9,815 nucleotides of DNA from Chitinophagaceae bacterium (GTDB lineage Bacteria > Bacteroidota > Bacteroidia > Chitinophagales > Chitinophagaceae): assembly GCA_947461495.1 (NCBI GenBank), contig CANHLV010000039.1:1-9815 (forward strand), in the 5' to 3' direction. Positions 1 through 7,477 of the stretch are shown one piece after another; within the stretch, counting starts at the first letter, position 1, and each line of letters opens with the position of its first letter. A program made the translations under genes and the position numbers. The notes under the pieces were generated by a model. That model saw only the letters and a list, made by a program, of their open reading frames with translations. It ran no database searches and had not been told where the DNA came from.

Positions 1-2320
1 AGAAAAGAATAACCAAGTCAAATTAAGTTCCAATGCCCTTGATTTAGATTTCAGAAGGGTTTTATCGATTTGGCCCTTTATTTTATTATTTGGCTTGTTT
101 GGTTATGCAGTTGGAAGTATTTATCTGAGATATGCCACTACCATTTACACAGTTTCAACAAGTATTAGCTTAGAGGAAAACCAGGAAGTTTCTCTAGGTC
201 AGGTGCTTTCGGGTAACAGAAGAGATCCTTTCAATGATAAAATAGCTTATTTTAAATCACCTACACTCGCAGCTCAACTAGTAGATAGCCTTTCACTACA
301 ATATTGTGCAGAAGCGCAAGGGAGGTTTAAAGACAAGGATTTTTATAAAATCATCAAATGGAAGATATATACAGAACCAGGAGAAGAAATTCCTGAAATT
401 AATTTTTCAATACTACCTAAAGACTCAGGATTCCATTTTGTTTCAGATACATTAGAAGGAGATGCTCATTGGGGCTTCCCTTTTCTGTTAAACAATAAAA
501 AGATAATAGTAGAGAAAATAATTGATTTTAATAGTCAAAGTCCCATTTTATGCTATAGTAAAAATCGAATGACTGCTGCTTTTGCCTTAAGCAGAGGTAT
601 AGACATTACCACCACAAAAGAAAGTAATATTATAGGCATCAAATATTCTGATATTTCCAATGAGAGGGCAACGGATATTTTGAATGGCTTGGTAAATCTT
701 TACAATAATGTTTTGGGGCAAGATAAATCTCTTGGATTTTCTCAGGCAATTGATTTTATTGAACAAAGGATGATCCCATTACGCAAAGAACTCGATTCAA
801 TTGAAAGTTCAATGGCTTCATTTAAATCAAATAATGGTTTAATGGGCAATTCAGCAGGAAGTGATATTTACCTTCAGAAAGTTCAGGATTACGATAGGCA
901 ACTTACCCAAATTAATATCTTGCAATCTACTATAAAAGCAGTTGAAGATTTTATTAAGAATCCAAATTTGAAAGATGGTGATTTGGCTTTTGTAGGTGTC
1001 GACAATCCTACTTTACAGTCTATGTTGATGCAATACCAACAAATGCGTCAACAACGTGATAAAATTGCATTGACGGCACAGGAAACAAATCCTACTATGT
1101 TATTAATGGATAAAAACCTAGCTGATTTAAAGAGCAATATGGAGAAGCAGTTGTCTAATTACAGAAGTAATCTGGCTATTGCTCAGGCAACATATCAACA
1201 GAAAATCGGAAGCGCAACTGAAATTATAAAAAATGCTCCTTTAGCAGAAAAGGAGCTAATGGATAAAACTCGTTTTCAAAATATCAAAGAACAGTTATAT
1301 CTTACTTTACTTCAAAAAAGAGAGGAGGCCGCAATTGCTAAAGCTTCTGTAACTGTAAATACAAAAGTTCTGTATCCTCCCGTAAAATTAAATGCATCTT
1401 TAAGTCCATCAAAATCAAAAATATTATTTACTTCCGTATTAATAGGACTTATTTTACCTATCATTTTTGCTATTTTCAAAGAAGTGTTGAACCGGAAAAT
1501 TATTTCCAAGAAACAGTTACAGGGCATGACCAATATTCCTGTTCTTGCCGAATTGGAGCAAGCTGAAAGTACCGAAAACTTTCCTTTTATCATTGAAGGT
1601 AACAACAGGTCAATGTTTGGCGAACAGATTCGTTCTTTAAGAACTAGCATCGATTTTTATTTAAATGCGTCCAAACTTGTAAATTACGTAATCATTACTT
1701 CCAGTGTGAGCGGCGAGGGTAAATCTTTTCTTTCCATGAACATCGCAAAAAGTTATTCTTTGCAAGGCAAAAGAGTAGCATTATTGGAATTTGATTTACG
1801 TCGTCCCAAAATTCATAAAGCATTAAACATGTCTGATATCAAAGCAGGACTTACGAGTTTCCTGCTTGGAAAATACAGTTGCTCTGAAATAGTGATTCCT
1901 ATCAATGCAAAGCCTGATGAAAAATTAGATTTATTCCCTTCAGGCCCTATACCTCCAAATCCACAGGAATTGGTGTCTAATGAGAACATGAAAAAATTGA
2001 AAGAATATCTTGACGCTAATTACGATATCGTAATTGTGGATACACCGCCTTATGGCATTGTGGCTGATGCACAAATTTTAGGTAAATGGGCGGATGTAAC
2101 ATTAATCGTTACAAGATTCCAGCAAACAGTAAGAGAACAAATTCAGGAAATTAACGAGTGGAATGAAAGAGGATTATTCAAAAGCATTGCACTTGTATTT
2201 AATGGTGTAAAAAATAGCGGGTATTTCGGGTATAAATATGGATATTATTATTACAAGCGCAAATATGGTTACAATTATTACACCAATCCGGAATCAGAGA
2301 AGAAAGAAAAAAAATCATGA
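1..2320 (+). CDS. wzc: Wzc-like polysaccharide co-polymerase with BY-type tyrosine autokinase domain (5' partial)
   Basis: Inner-membrane protein that controls chain length and export of surface polysaccharide, with a cytoplasmic tyrosine autokinase. The frame is open to the window edge (first full codon at base 2, 772 residues visible), so the true start lies upstream; the TTG at 95 is inside the first membrane helix and is not the start. Numbering from the first visible codon: a Wzz-type N-terminus with membrane helix at about 20-40, a long periplasmic region with coiled-coil character, a GNVR-like segment (NAPLAEKEL then LLQKREEA), and a second helix at about 474-493. The kinase follows: Walker A GEGKS with Lys574 (codon 1721-1723), a Walker A' reading LLEFDLRRP, Walker B DIVIVDTPP (2024-2050), and the family motif GPIPPNPQEL. 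The C-terminus holds 11 tyrosines within bases 2222-2281, the expected autophosphorylation cluster. Likely only a few to a few dozen residues are missing. The family call is firm; the exported polymer is unknown. Confidence 0.95.
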   Translation, partial: EKNNQVKLSSNALDLDFRRVLSIWPFILLFGLFGYAVGSIYLRYATTIYTVSTSISLEENQEVSLGQVLSGNRRDPFNDKIAYFKSPTLAAQLVDSLSLQYCAEAQGRFKDKDFYKIIKWKIYTEPGEEIPEINFSILPKDSGFHFVSDTLEGDAHWGFPFLLNNKKIIVEKIIDFNSQSPILCYSKNRMTAAFALSRGIDITTTKESNIIGIKYSDISNERATDILNGLVNLYNNVLGQDKSLGFSQAIDFIEQRMIPLRKELDSIESSMASFKSNNGLMGNSAGSDIYLQKVQDYDRQLTQINILQSTIKAVEDFIKNPNLKDGDLAFVGVDNPTLQSMLMQYQQMRQQRDKIALTAQETNPTMLLMDKNLADLKSNMEKQLSNYRSNLAIAQATYQQKIGSATEIIKNAPLAEKELMDKTRFQNIKEQLYLTLLQKREEAAIAKASVTVNTKVLYPPVKLNASLSPSKSKILFTSVLIGLILPIIFAIFKEVLNRKIISKKQLQGMTNIPVLAELEQAESTENFPFIIEGNNRSMFGEQIRSLRTSIDFYLNASKLVNYVIITSSVSGEGKSFLSMNIAKSYSLQGKRVALLEFDLRRPKIHKALNMSDIKAGLTSFLLGKYSCSEIVIPINAKPDEKLDLFPSGPIPPNPQELVSNENMKKLKEYLDANYDIVIVDTPPYGIVADAQILGKWADVTLIVTRFQQTVREQIQEINEWNERGLFKSIALVFNGVKNSGYFGYKYGYYYYKRKYGYNYYTNPESEKKEKKS

Positions 2321-2329
2321 TAAATAATG

Positions 2330-2351
2330 CATCAGCCATTTTTTGCTGATG
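2330..2351 (+). terminator. Weak hairpin between the co-polymerase and exporter genes
   Basis: CATCAGC (2330-2336) and GCTGATG (2345-2351) form a perfect 7-bp stem around a T-rich 8-base loop, 9 bases after the co-polymerase stop codon, in the longest gap of the window (61 bases). A shorter alternative stem, CTGAT (2346-2350) with ATCAG (2357-2361), would compete with it and is followed by only four T residues. There is no good U-tract, so full termination is doubtful. Partial attenuation or an RNA processing/stability role is as likely. Confidence 0.28.
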
Positions 2352-2372
2352 ATGTGATCAGAATTTTACAAA

Positions 2373-2378
2373 AAGGGA
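2373..2378 (+). promoter_or_regulatory. SD-like AAGGGA before the TTG start of the ABC exporter
   Basis: A purine tract AAGGGA lies 3 bases before the TTG at 2382. The spacing is short for a classical Shine-Dalgarno site. An in-frame TGA at 2355-2357 blocks any earlier start, and the next ATG in frame (M36) is inside the first membrane helix, so the tract supports TTG as the initiation codon. Confidence 0.35.
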
Positions 2379-2381
2379 AAA

Positions 2382-4166
2382 TTGAAAAAAATCTTTAAAA
2401 AATATTTCCAGTATTTTTATTATTTCTATTCCCAGTTAGGCAATAGAATATTTTTTAGTTTTATTTTAAGTTTGTTGGTAGGCATTATGGATGGGTTTGG
2501 ACTGGCGATGTTCATCCCCTTGCTTCAAATGGTTGATGACGGCAATATCCATAATGCTGACAATATGGGTAATCTTTCTTTTATCCCCAGATTTTTTGAG
2601 GCAATACATGTTCCTATGAACTTGCTTTCTGTATTGCTTTTCATTTTCATTTTTTTTATCATAAAGGGAATCCTCAAATTTGCTGAAGGATATATAAGGG
2701 CTATACTAGAACAATTGTTTATCAGAGATATTAGAAAACAAAATATCATCGGCCTGTCTTCATTGAGCTATAAACACTTTGTAAATGCCGATATTGGTAG
2801 AATACAAAATACTTTAAGCGGGGAAGTTGAAAAAGTAAAACAAGCCTATCGATATTATTTCATGGCTGTTCAATATGGTGTATTCGTGCTTGTATATGTT
2901 TCAATGGCATTTTTGTCAAATCCTCAGTTCGCTGTAATCGTTATCATTGGTGGAAGTCTGAGTAGCTTGTTCATTCAGACTTTAAAAAAACAAACAAAAA
3001 TATTATCTCAAAAAATAACTTCCGACAGCCATTTATTTCAGGGATTATTGATTCAGAAAGTCAGTTTTTTTAAATATCTGAAGTCCACAGGATCTATAAA
3101 TAAATATGCATCCAAATTATTGAAAAATAATAAAGAGATGCATCTAACCCAGCGAAAACTGGGAATTCTGGCAGCTGTTTTGGGTGCAGTGCGAGAGCCA
3201 ATAGTAATAATGGTAGTGCTATTGTCTATATTAATTGAGGTAAAGTATTTTCATTTACAAATCGGTGTTATCATTTTTACATTACTTTTATTTTATCGTG
3301 CTTTGATTTCACTTACTGGAATGCAGAATTTTTTCAATTTATTTTTTAGTGTTTCCGGGTCGTTAAAAAATATGAGTGAATTCAACAAGGAATTAACTAG
3401 TGGTAAGGAGAAAGATGGCCAATTCCTTGTCAATAACTTTAAAGATAAATTAGAATTCAAATCAGTTTCTTTTTCAATAGAAGAAACAACGATTCTAAAA
3501 GACATTAACTTTTCGATAAAAAGAAACCAAACGATTGCTTTAGTAGGCGAAAGCGGTTCGGGTAAAACAACATTAATTAACTTGATGACAGGTTTGTTAT
3601 CTCCAACAAACGGAAATATATTATTAGACGGGGTTGATTTGGAAACCATAAAAAAATCCAGCTATCAGTCAAGAATCGGCAACATTACCCAGGAGGCCGT
3701 TATTTTTAATGATACTATTTTCAACAATATTAGTTTTTGGGATGAGCCCAATGAAGATAATATAAAAAGATTTGAAGAAGCGTTGAAAAAAGCAGCAATC
3801 TACGACTATGTTTACAACCTTCCTTTAAAAGGTGACGAGATGCTCGGAAGCAATGGCATTAACATCAGCGGAGGCCAAAAACAAAGAATCAGTATTGCAA
3901 GAGAATTATATAAAGATGTAGATTTTTTGGTAATGGATGAAGCAACATCTGCACTTGATTCTGAAACCGAAAAAACCATAAAAGACAACATAGACAATCT
4001 CCATGGGGTAAATACTATCATTATTGTTGCGCACAGACTTTCAACAGTAAAAAATGCCGATAACATCATTTTATTGCAAAAAGGAAAAATTGTAGCATCT
4101 GGCAATTTTGAAACCTTACTCAGCAACCCATTATTTGAAAAAATGGTACAATTACAGGAGTTTTAA
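2382..4166 (+). CDS. ABC exporter, fused membrane and ATPase domains (MsbA/PglK-like)
   Basis: A 594-residue half-transporter expected to work as a homodimer in the inner membrane, pumping or flipping a lipid, lipid-linked glycan or peptide. The N-terminal half holds about six membrane segments (first at residues 23-45, second near 81-100, pairs near 161-200 and 262-312). The ATPase domain carries Walker A GESGSGKTT (Lys395), Q-loop Gln437, signature ISGGQ (495-499, Ile in place of the usual Leu), Walker B with Asp519 and Glu520, and H-loop His551, so it should be catalytically competent. There is no peptidase or cNMP-binding extension at the N-terminus. TTG is chosen as start because an in-frame stop lies 25 bases upstream and later ATGs would remove the first helix. 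Its place between a Wzc-like gene and glycosyltransferases suggests transport of a lipid-linked oligosaccharide, as PglK does in Campylobacter; that substrate is inferred, not shown. Confidence 0.93.
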   Translation: MKKIFKKYFQYFYYFYSQLGNRIFFSFILSLLVGIMDGFGLAMFIPLLQMVDDGNIHNADNMGNLSFIPRFFEAIHVPMNLLSVLLFIFIFFIIKGILKFAEGYIRAILEQLFIRDIRKQNIIGLSSLSYKHFVNADIGRIQNTLSGEVEKVKQAYRYYFMAVQYGVFVLVYVSMAFLSNPQFAVIVIIGGSLSSLFIQTLKKQTKILSQKITSDSHLFQGLLIQKVSFFKYLKSTGSINKYASKLLKNNKEMHLTQRKLGILAAVLGAVREPIVIMVVLLSILIEVKYFHLQIGVIIFTLLLFYRALISLTGMQNFFNLFFSVSGSLKNMSEFNKELTSGKEKDGQFLVNNFKDKLEFKSVSFSIEETTILKDINFSIKRNQTIALVGESGSGKTTLINLMTGLLSPTNGNILLDGVDLETIKKSSYQSRIGNITQEAVIFNDTIFNNISFWDEPNEDNIKRFEEALKKAAIYDYVYNLPLKGDEMLGSNGINISGGQKQRISIARELYKDVDFLVMDEATSALDSETEKTIKDNIDNLHGVNTIIIVAHRLSTVKNADNIILLQKGKIVASGNFETLLSNPLFEKMVQLQEF

Positions 4167-4199
4167 TACAATCAGCAGTTCAATTATTTACTTTTAATA

Positions 4200-5351
4200 A
4201 TGAAAGTTTTTTTCACATTAGATACGCTTGCAATTGGTGGTACCGAAAAGAGTACGCTAGAAATTTTGTCTCATTTTTCTGATGATGTAGCCGTAAAAGT
4301 CATTTATTTTTATGAAGGACACGAATTAAAACCTGCTTTTCAGAAAGCAGGCATACCCTTGCAGTTCCTTGCCCTTAAAACTGATAAATCCTTTTTTCAA
4401 GGTGCTCGGGAATTGGTTCGCATCATCAAAAAAGAAAAACCTGATCTCATTGTTTCTTCTATTGCAAGAGCAGATTTGATTTCACGCATCGCTTGCTTCA
4501 TCACTCGAACACCATTGATCGGCACTTTTGTAAACGATAGTTATGGTGATATCAGAAAAGCAGAACATAAAAAGAGAAAAACCTTTATTAAATTCAAGTA
4601 TGCGTGGATGTTGGATCGGCTTACTTCATTTGTTCCAAAATATTGGATCGCTAATTGCAAAAGTATTGCCATCAGTAATGCAAATGCCTTGTCATTACAT
4701 CATAACAAAATCAAAGTCATTTACAGAGGAAGGGATACAAGTCAGTTTCCTATTTGGAAGGCCCCTGATGCAGATAATAAGCTAAAATTTGTATTTGTTG
4801 GCAGACTCATGGAAAGGAAAGGTGTATACGAGTTGCTTGAAGTTTCTTTGATGTTAAAAGCTGAAAACAGAAACTTTCAACTCGATATTTATGGAGGGGG
4901 TGCAATGGCCATTGGTTTAAAAAAATATATTGATGAAAACGATTTAAATCAAACGGTTTTCTTGCATGGCGCAGTACAAAACGGATGGAAAAAATTATAT
5001 GAAGGGCATTGTTTTGTGTTTCCTTCCTGGTATGAAGGATTTAGTGGGGCACTTGTAGAGGCTATGATTTCTGGAATTCCTATAGTCGCATCTGATATTG
5101 AAATGAATAAAGAAGCCGTGACTGATGGTATAAATGCATTGTTATTTAAAACAAAAGATAAAAATGATTTATACCATAAAATGACGCTAGTATTTTCAGA
5201 TAATGAAAAAATGCTTCAATTAGGAAAAAATGCAAGGCAGGAAGCTATGAAAAAATTTGACATCAAAATCATATCTAATCAATATGAATGTTTTTTAAAA
5301 TCTGTAATTAATAAACAAGTTGATCAATCTGAATTGCTAAATAAAAGCTGA
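4200..5351 (+). CDS. Glycosyltransferase, GT4-type (GT-B fold), first of three
   Basis: A 383-residue cytosolic or membrane-associated retaining glycosyltransferase, expected to move a sugar from a nucleotide donor onto a growing lipid-linked oligosaccharide. The N-terminal Rossmann domain opens with the glycine-rich loop LAIGGTEKS (about residues 11-19). The C-terminal domain begins near FVFVGRLMERKG (about 199-210) and contains the GT4 E-x7-E signature, Glu279 and Glu287 in YEGFSGALVEAM, followed by GIPIVASDI. No signal peptide or clear membrane helix is seen. It starts at an ATG 33 bases after the exporter stop with no Shine-Dalgarno sequence; TACTTTTA at 4189-4196 is a one-mismatch match to the Bacteroidota -7 element, too weak to call. 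Length is typical for the family. Donor, acceptor and linkage cannot be told from sequence. Confidence 0.92.
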   Translation: MKVFFTLDTLAIGGTEKSTLEILSHFSDDVAVKVIYFYEGHELKPAFQKAGIPLQFLALKTDKSFFQGARELVRIIKKEKPDLIVSSIARADLISRIACFITRTPLIGTFVNDSYGDIRKAEHKKRKTFIKFKYAWMLDRLTSFVPKYWIANCKSIAISNANALSLHHNKIKVIYRGRDTSQFPIWKAPDADNKLKFVFVGRLMERKGVYELLEVSLMLKAENRNFQLDIYGGGAMAIGLKKYIDENDLNQTVFLHGAVQNGWKKLYEGHCFVFPSWYEGFSGALVEAMISGIPIVASDIEMNKEAVTDGINALLFKTKDKNDLYHKMTLVFSDNEKMLQLGKNARQEAMKKFDIKIISNQYECFLKSVINKQVDQSELLNKS

Positions 5352-5367
5352 TTAAATAGTACTTTTG
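5334..5367 (+). promoter_or_regulatory. Candidate Bacteroidota-type promoter before the epimerase gene
   Basis: TACTTTTG at 5360-5367 matches the Bacteroidota -7 consensus TAnnTTTG exactly. A TTG at 5334-5336 lies 23 bases upstream of it, at the long end of the known spacing for the -33 element. The expected transcription start would fall at or within a few bases of the ATG at 5373, giving a leaderless or nearly leaderless message. The -33 element overlaps the end of the preceding glycosyltransferase gene. In AT-rich DNA such matches arise by chance, so this is a candidate only. Confidence 0.4.
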
Positions 5368-5372
5368 CTCAA

Positions 5373-6335
5373 ATGAATAAACAACAGTTTCATATCTTGG
5401 TTACAGGTGGTGCAGGTTTTATTGGCAGTCATGTTGTGGAAAGGTTGCTAAGTGAAAATTATTTGGTAACAATTGTTGATAATTTCGATTCATTTTATCC
5501 TAAAGAAATTAAGCTTTCCAATATGGAGGGTTTTATTGAAAATCCGAATGTAAAATTTATAGAGGTTGATATCCTTGATGAAGAATCTTTAGAACAACAA
5601 TTAACTGATGATTATTTTGGCATTATTCATTTAGCTGCTAAAGCAGGTGTAAGACCATCTATTGATAATCCGGTAGCATTTCAAAAGATAAATGTAACGG
5701 GCACACAAAACATGCTCGAGTTTGCCAAAAAAAGAAAGATTAAACAATTTATTTTTGCTTCATCAAGCAGTGTGTATGGAATAAATAAAAATGTACCATG
5801 GAAAGAAACTGATTTGCAGCTCTTTCCCATCAGTCCATACGCCAGTACAAAGATATCAGGCGAATTATTAGGCCATGTTTACAGTCATTTATATGGCATC
5901 AGATTTATTGCACTTCGTTTTTTTACAGTATTTGGTCCCAGACAAAGGCCGGATTTGGCTATTCATTCATTTGCAAAAAAAATAATTAGCCAACAACCTT
6001 TGAATTTTTTTGGAGATGGCAACACAAAGCGTGACTATACTTACGTTAAAGATATTGTAGAAGGCGTCTTCAATGCACTGCATTACACATCTTCAGCTTA
6101 TGAAATTTTTAATCTGGGAAATCATCAAGTTGTTTCCCTATCAGATATGTTGCAAACCTTGGAAGAACAACTACACCAAAAAGCAATCATTAATAAGATG
6201 CCCGAACAAATGGGAGATGTAGCTGTCACCTATGCTGACATAAGTAAAGCTGCTGCTCATTTGAATTACGAACCAAACACACCATTTGAAACAGGGATTC
6301 AACAATTCATTCAATGGCTAAAACAAACAAAATAG
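5373..6335 (+). CDS. NAD-dependent sugar-nucleotide epimerase, UDP-glucuronate 4-epimerase-like
   Basis: A 320-residue cytosolic short-chain dehydrogenase/reductase of the extended (GalE-like) class, which inverts a hydroxyl on a UDP-sugar through a keto intermediate. The NAD-binding GxxGxxG is at Gly12, Gly15 and Gly18, with Asp36 at the end of the second strand in place to bind the NAD ribose. Aligned with GalE, the catalytic residues are Ser131 (in FASSSSVYG), Tyr156 and Lys160 (YASTK); the 25-residue Ser-Tyr spacing matches GalE. HLAAKAGVRPS, NKNVPWKETD and especially RFFTVFGPRQRPDLA resemble UDP-glucuronate 4-epimerases (CapI/LpsL type) more than UDP-glucose epimerases, so the likely product is UDP-galacturonate. 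A related hexose epimerase or a dehydratase cannot be excluded. It starts at an ATG 21 bases after the preceding stop. It is the only nucleotide-sugar enzyme visible in the window, so other precursors must come from elsewhere. Confidence 0.9.
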   Translation: MNKQQFHILVTGGAGFIGSHVVERLLSENYLVTIVDNFDSFYPKEIKLSNMEGFIENPNVKFIEVDILDEESLEQQLTDDYFGIIHLAAKAGVRPSIDNPVAFQKINVTGTQNMLEFAKKRKIKQFIFASSSSVYGINKNVPWKETDLQLFPISPYASTKISGELLGHVYSHLYGIRFIALRFFTVFGPRQRPDLAIHSFAKKIISQQPLNFFGDGNTKRDYTYVKDIVEGVFNALHYTSSAYEIFNLGNHQVVSLSDMLQTLEEQLHQKAIINKMPEQMGDVAVTYADISKAAAHLNYEPNTPFETGIQQFIQWLKQTK

Positions 6336-6355
6336 TCATTTACCATTTTTGCCAT

Positions 6356-6362
6356 AAGGGAG
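6356..6362 (+). promoter_or_regulatory. SD-like AAGGGAG that supports a TTG start
   Basis: AAGGGAG ends 9 bases before the TTG at 6372, a good Shine-Dalgarno spacing in a locus where most genes lack such a site. The protein begins KILQLIQ directly after this TTG, which is where GT-B glycosyltransferases normally begin, so the TTG is the most reasonable start. Confidence 0.45.
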
Positions 6363-6371
6363 TATTATAAA

Positions 6372-7457
6372 TTGAAGATTCTACAATTAATACAAAAAAA
6401 GCAGTTGAGAGGTGCAGAGATATTTGCGGCTCAGCTCTCATCTCATTTAGTTGAGCAAGGTCATCATGTCATAATGGTGTCTTTGATTGATGGCGAAGCC
6501 AAATTACCTTTTCAGGGTAAAATCGTTTCATTGAATGTCAATATTAGACAAAAAATGATTGATGTAACAGGATGGAAAAAACTGGCTGATCTTATTGCTG
6601 ATTTCTGTCCGGATATCATACAAGCTAATGCAGGAGATACTCTTAAATATGCTATTTTTTCCAAAAAATTATTTCGATGGAATCAACCTATAGTGTTCAG
6701 AAACGCAAGTATGATAAGTAACTATGCAAGAGGTTTTTTTCCAAAAAAATTAATTTCTTATCTATTAAATAATACGAAACATATAATAGCAGTAAGTGAC
6801 ACCACAAAGCAAGACTTGGTCAATCATTTCAACATATCCTCGAAAAAAATAACTGCGATTCCTGTTGGCATTGAATTGCAATCCTATAAATCAATTGCAG
6901 CTTTTGATAATAATAAAATCAATCTGGTACATGTTGGCGGCTTTAGTTTTGAAAAAAATCACAAAGGACTATTGTCGATTTTTAAAAAATTGTTATCAAA
7001 AAACGGATCATTTCAGTTATGGTTGTTGGGTGACGGACCTTTAAGAAAAAAAATTGAAGATTTGGCTTTTGAACTTGGACTCGCTCAACAGGTTCATTTT
7101 TTAGGTTTTGTTGATAATCCAATTGATTATATTAATGCCGCAGATATGCTTTTACTGCCAAGTATAATTGAGGGTTTGCCGGGTGTGATATTGGAAGCTT
7201 TTTACTGCAAAACTTTAGTTGTGGCAAATGATGTAGGGGCTATTTCAGAATTGATTATCGATCATAAAACAGGCAGACTTATCAAAAAAGAAGACGAAGC
7301 TTCTTTCGTTGAAGCTATCATGACATTATATTCCATGGACCCATCATTGAAAATAAAAATTACTACATTGGCTAATGAAGTAGTGATGAGAGACTATATC
7401 AATAAAATAAACACCCAAAAATTCATCGATTTGTATTCATCACTTATTCTCGGGTAA
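6372..7457 (+). CDS. Glycosyltransferase, GT4-type (GT-B fold), second of three
   Basis: A 361-residue glycosyltransferase with the GT-B two-domain layout. The N-terminal domain starts with the first beta strand KILQLI and a glycine-poor variant of the usual loop, KQLRGAEIFAA (about residues 10-20), where relatives often have GGAE. An interdomain region near HIIAVSDTTKQDL is followed by the C-terminal domain starting at LVHVGGFSFEKNHKG (about 186-200). The GT4 E-x7-E motif is Glu267 and Glu275 in IEGLPGVILEAF, then a VANDVGAISEL segment typical of the donor-binding site. Translation appears to begin at TTG with an SD-like AAGGGAG upstream. It lies 36 bases after the epimerase gene and 20 before the next glycosyltransferase, so it is probably cotranscribed with both. 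The sugar specificity is unknown. Two 7-base homopolymers (T at 6734-6740, A at 6743-6749) lie within it without breaking the frame. Confidence 0.91.
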   Translation: MKILQLIQKKQLRGAEIFAAQLSSHLVEQGHHVIMVSLIDGEAKLPFQGKIVSLNVNIRQKMIDVTGWKKLADLIADFCPDIIQANAGDTLKYAIFSKKLFRWNQPIVFRNASMISNYARGFFPKKLISYLLNNTKHIIAVSDTTKQDLVNHFNISSKKITAIPVGIELQSYKSIAAFDNNKINLVHVGGFSFEKNHKGLLSIFKKLLSKNGSFQLWLLGDGPLRKKIEDLAFELGLAQQVHFLGFVDNPIDYINAADMLLLPSIIEGLPGVILEAFYCKTLVVANDVGAISELIIDHKTGRLIKKEDEASFVEAIMTLYSMDPSLKIKITTLANEVVMRDYINKINTQKFIDLYSSLILG

Positions 7458-7477
7458 AAAAATTATTACCAATTGCA

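Noticed and set aside
95..97. TTG at 95 as the start of the co-polymerase
   Set aside because: It lies inside the first membrane helix, and the frame is open upstream to base 2 with sequence typical of the Wzz N-terminus (LDLDFRRVLSIWP).
1312..1650. Open frame on the minus strand inside the co-polymerase gene
   Set aside because: It lies wholly opposite a well-supported coding region and shows no recognisable domain; it is best read as a shadow.
3293..4126. Two minus-strand open frames opposite the ABC ATPase domain
   Set aside because: They mirror the conserved ATPase motifs of the plus-strand gene and have no features of their own.
6344..6351. CATTTTTG as a promoter -7 element before the second glycosyltransferase
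   Set aside because: It mismatches the first base of TAnnTTTG and has no -33 partner; an SD-like tract and short gap favour readthrough from the epimerase gene.
7461..7477. Possible promoter in the gap before the third glycosyltransferase
   Set aside because: The AT-rich stretch matches TAnnTTTG only with two or more mismatches.
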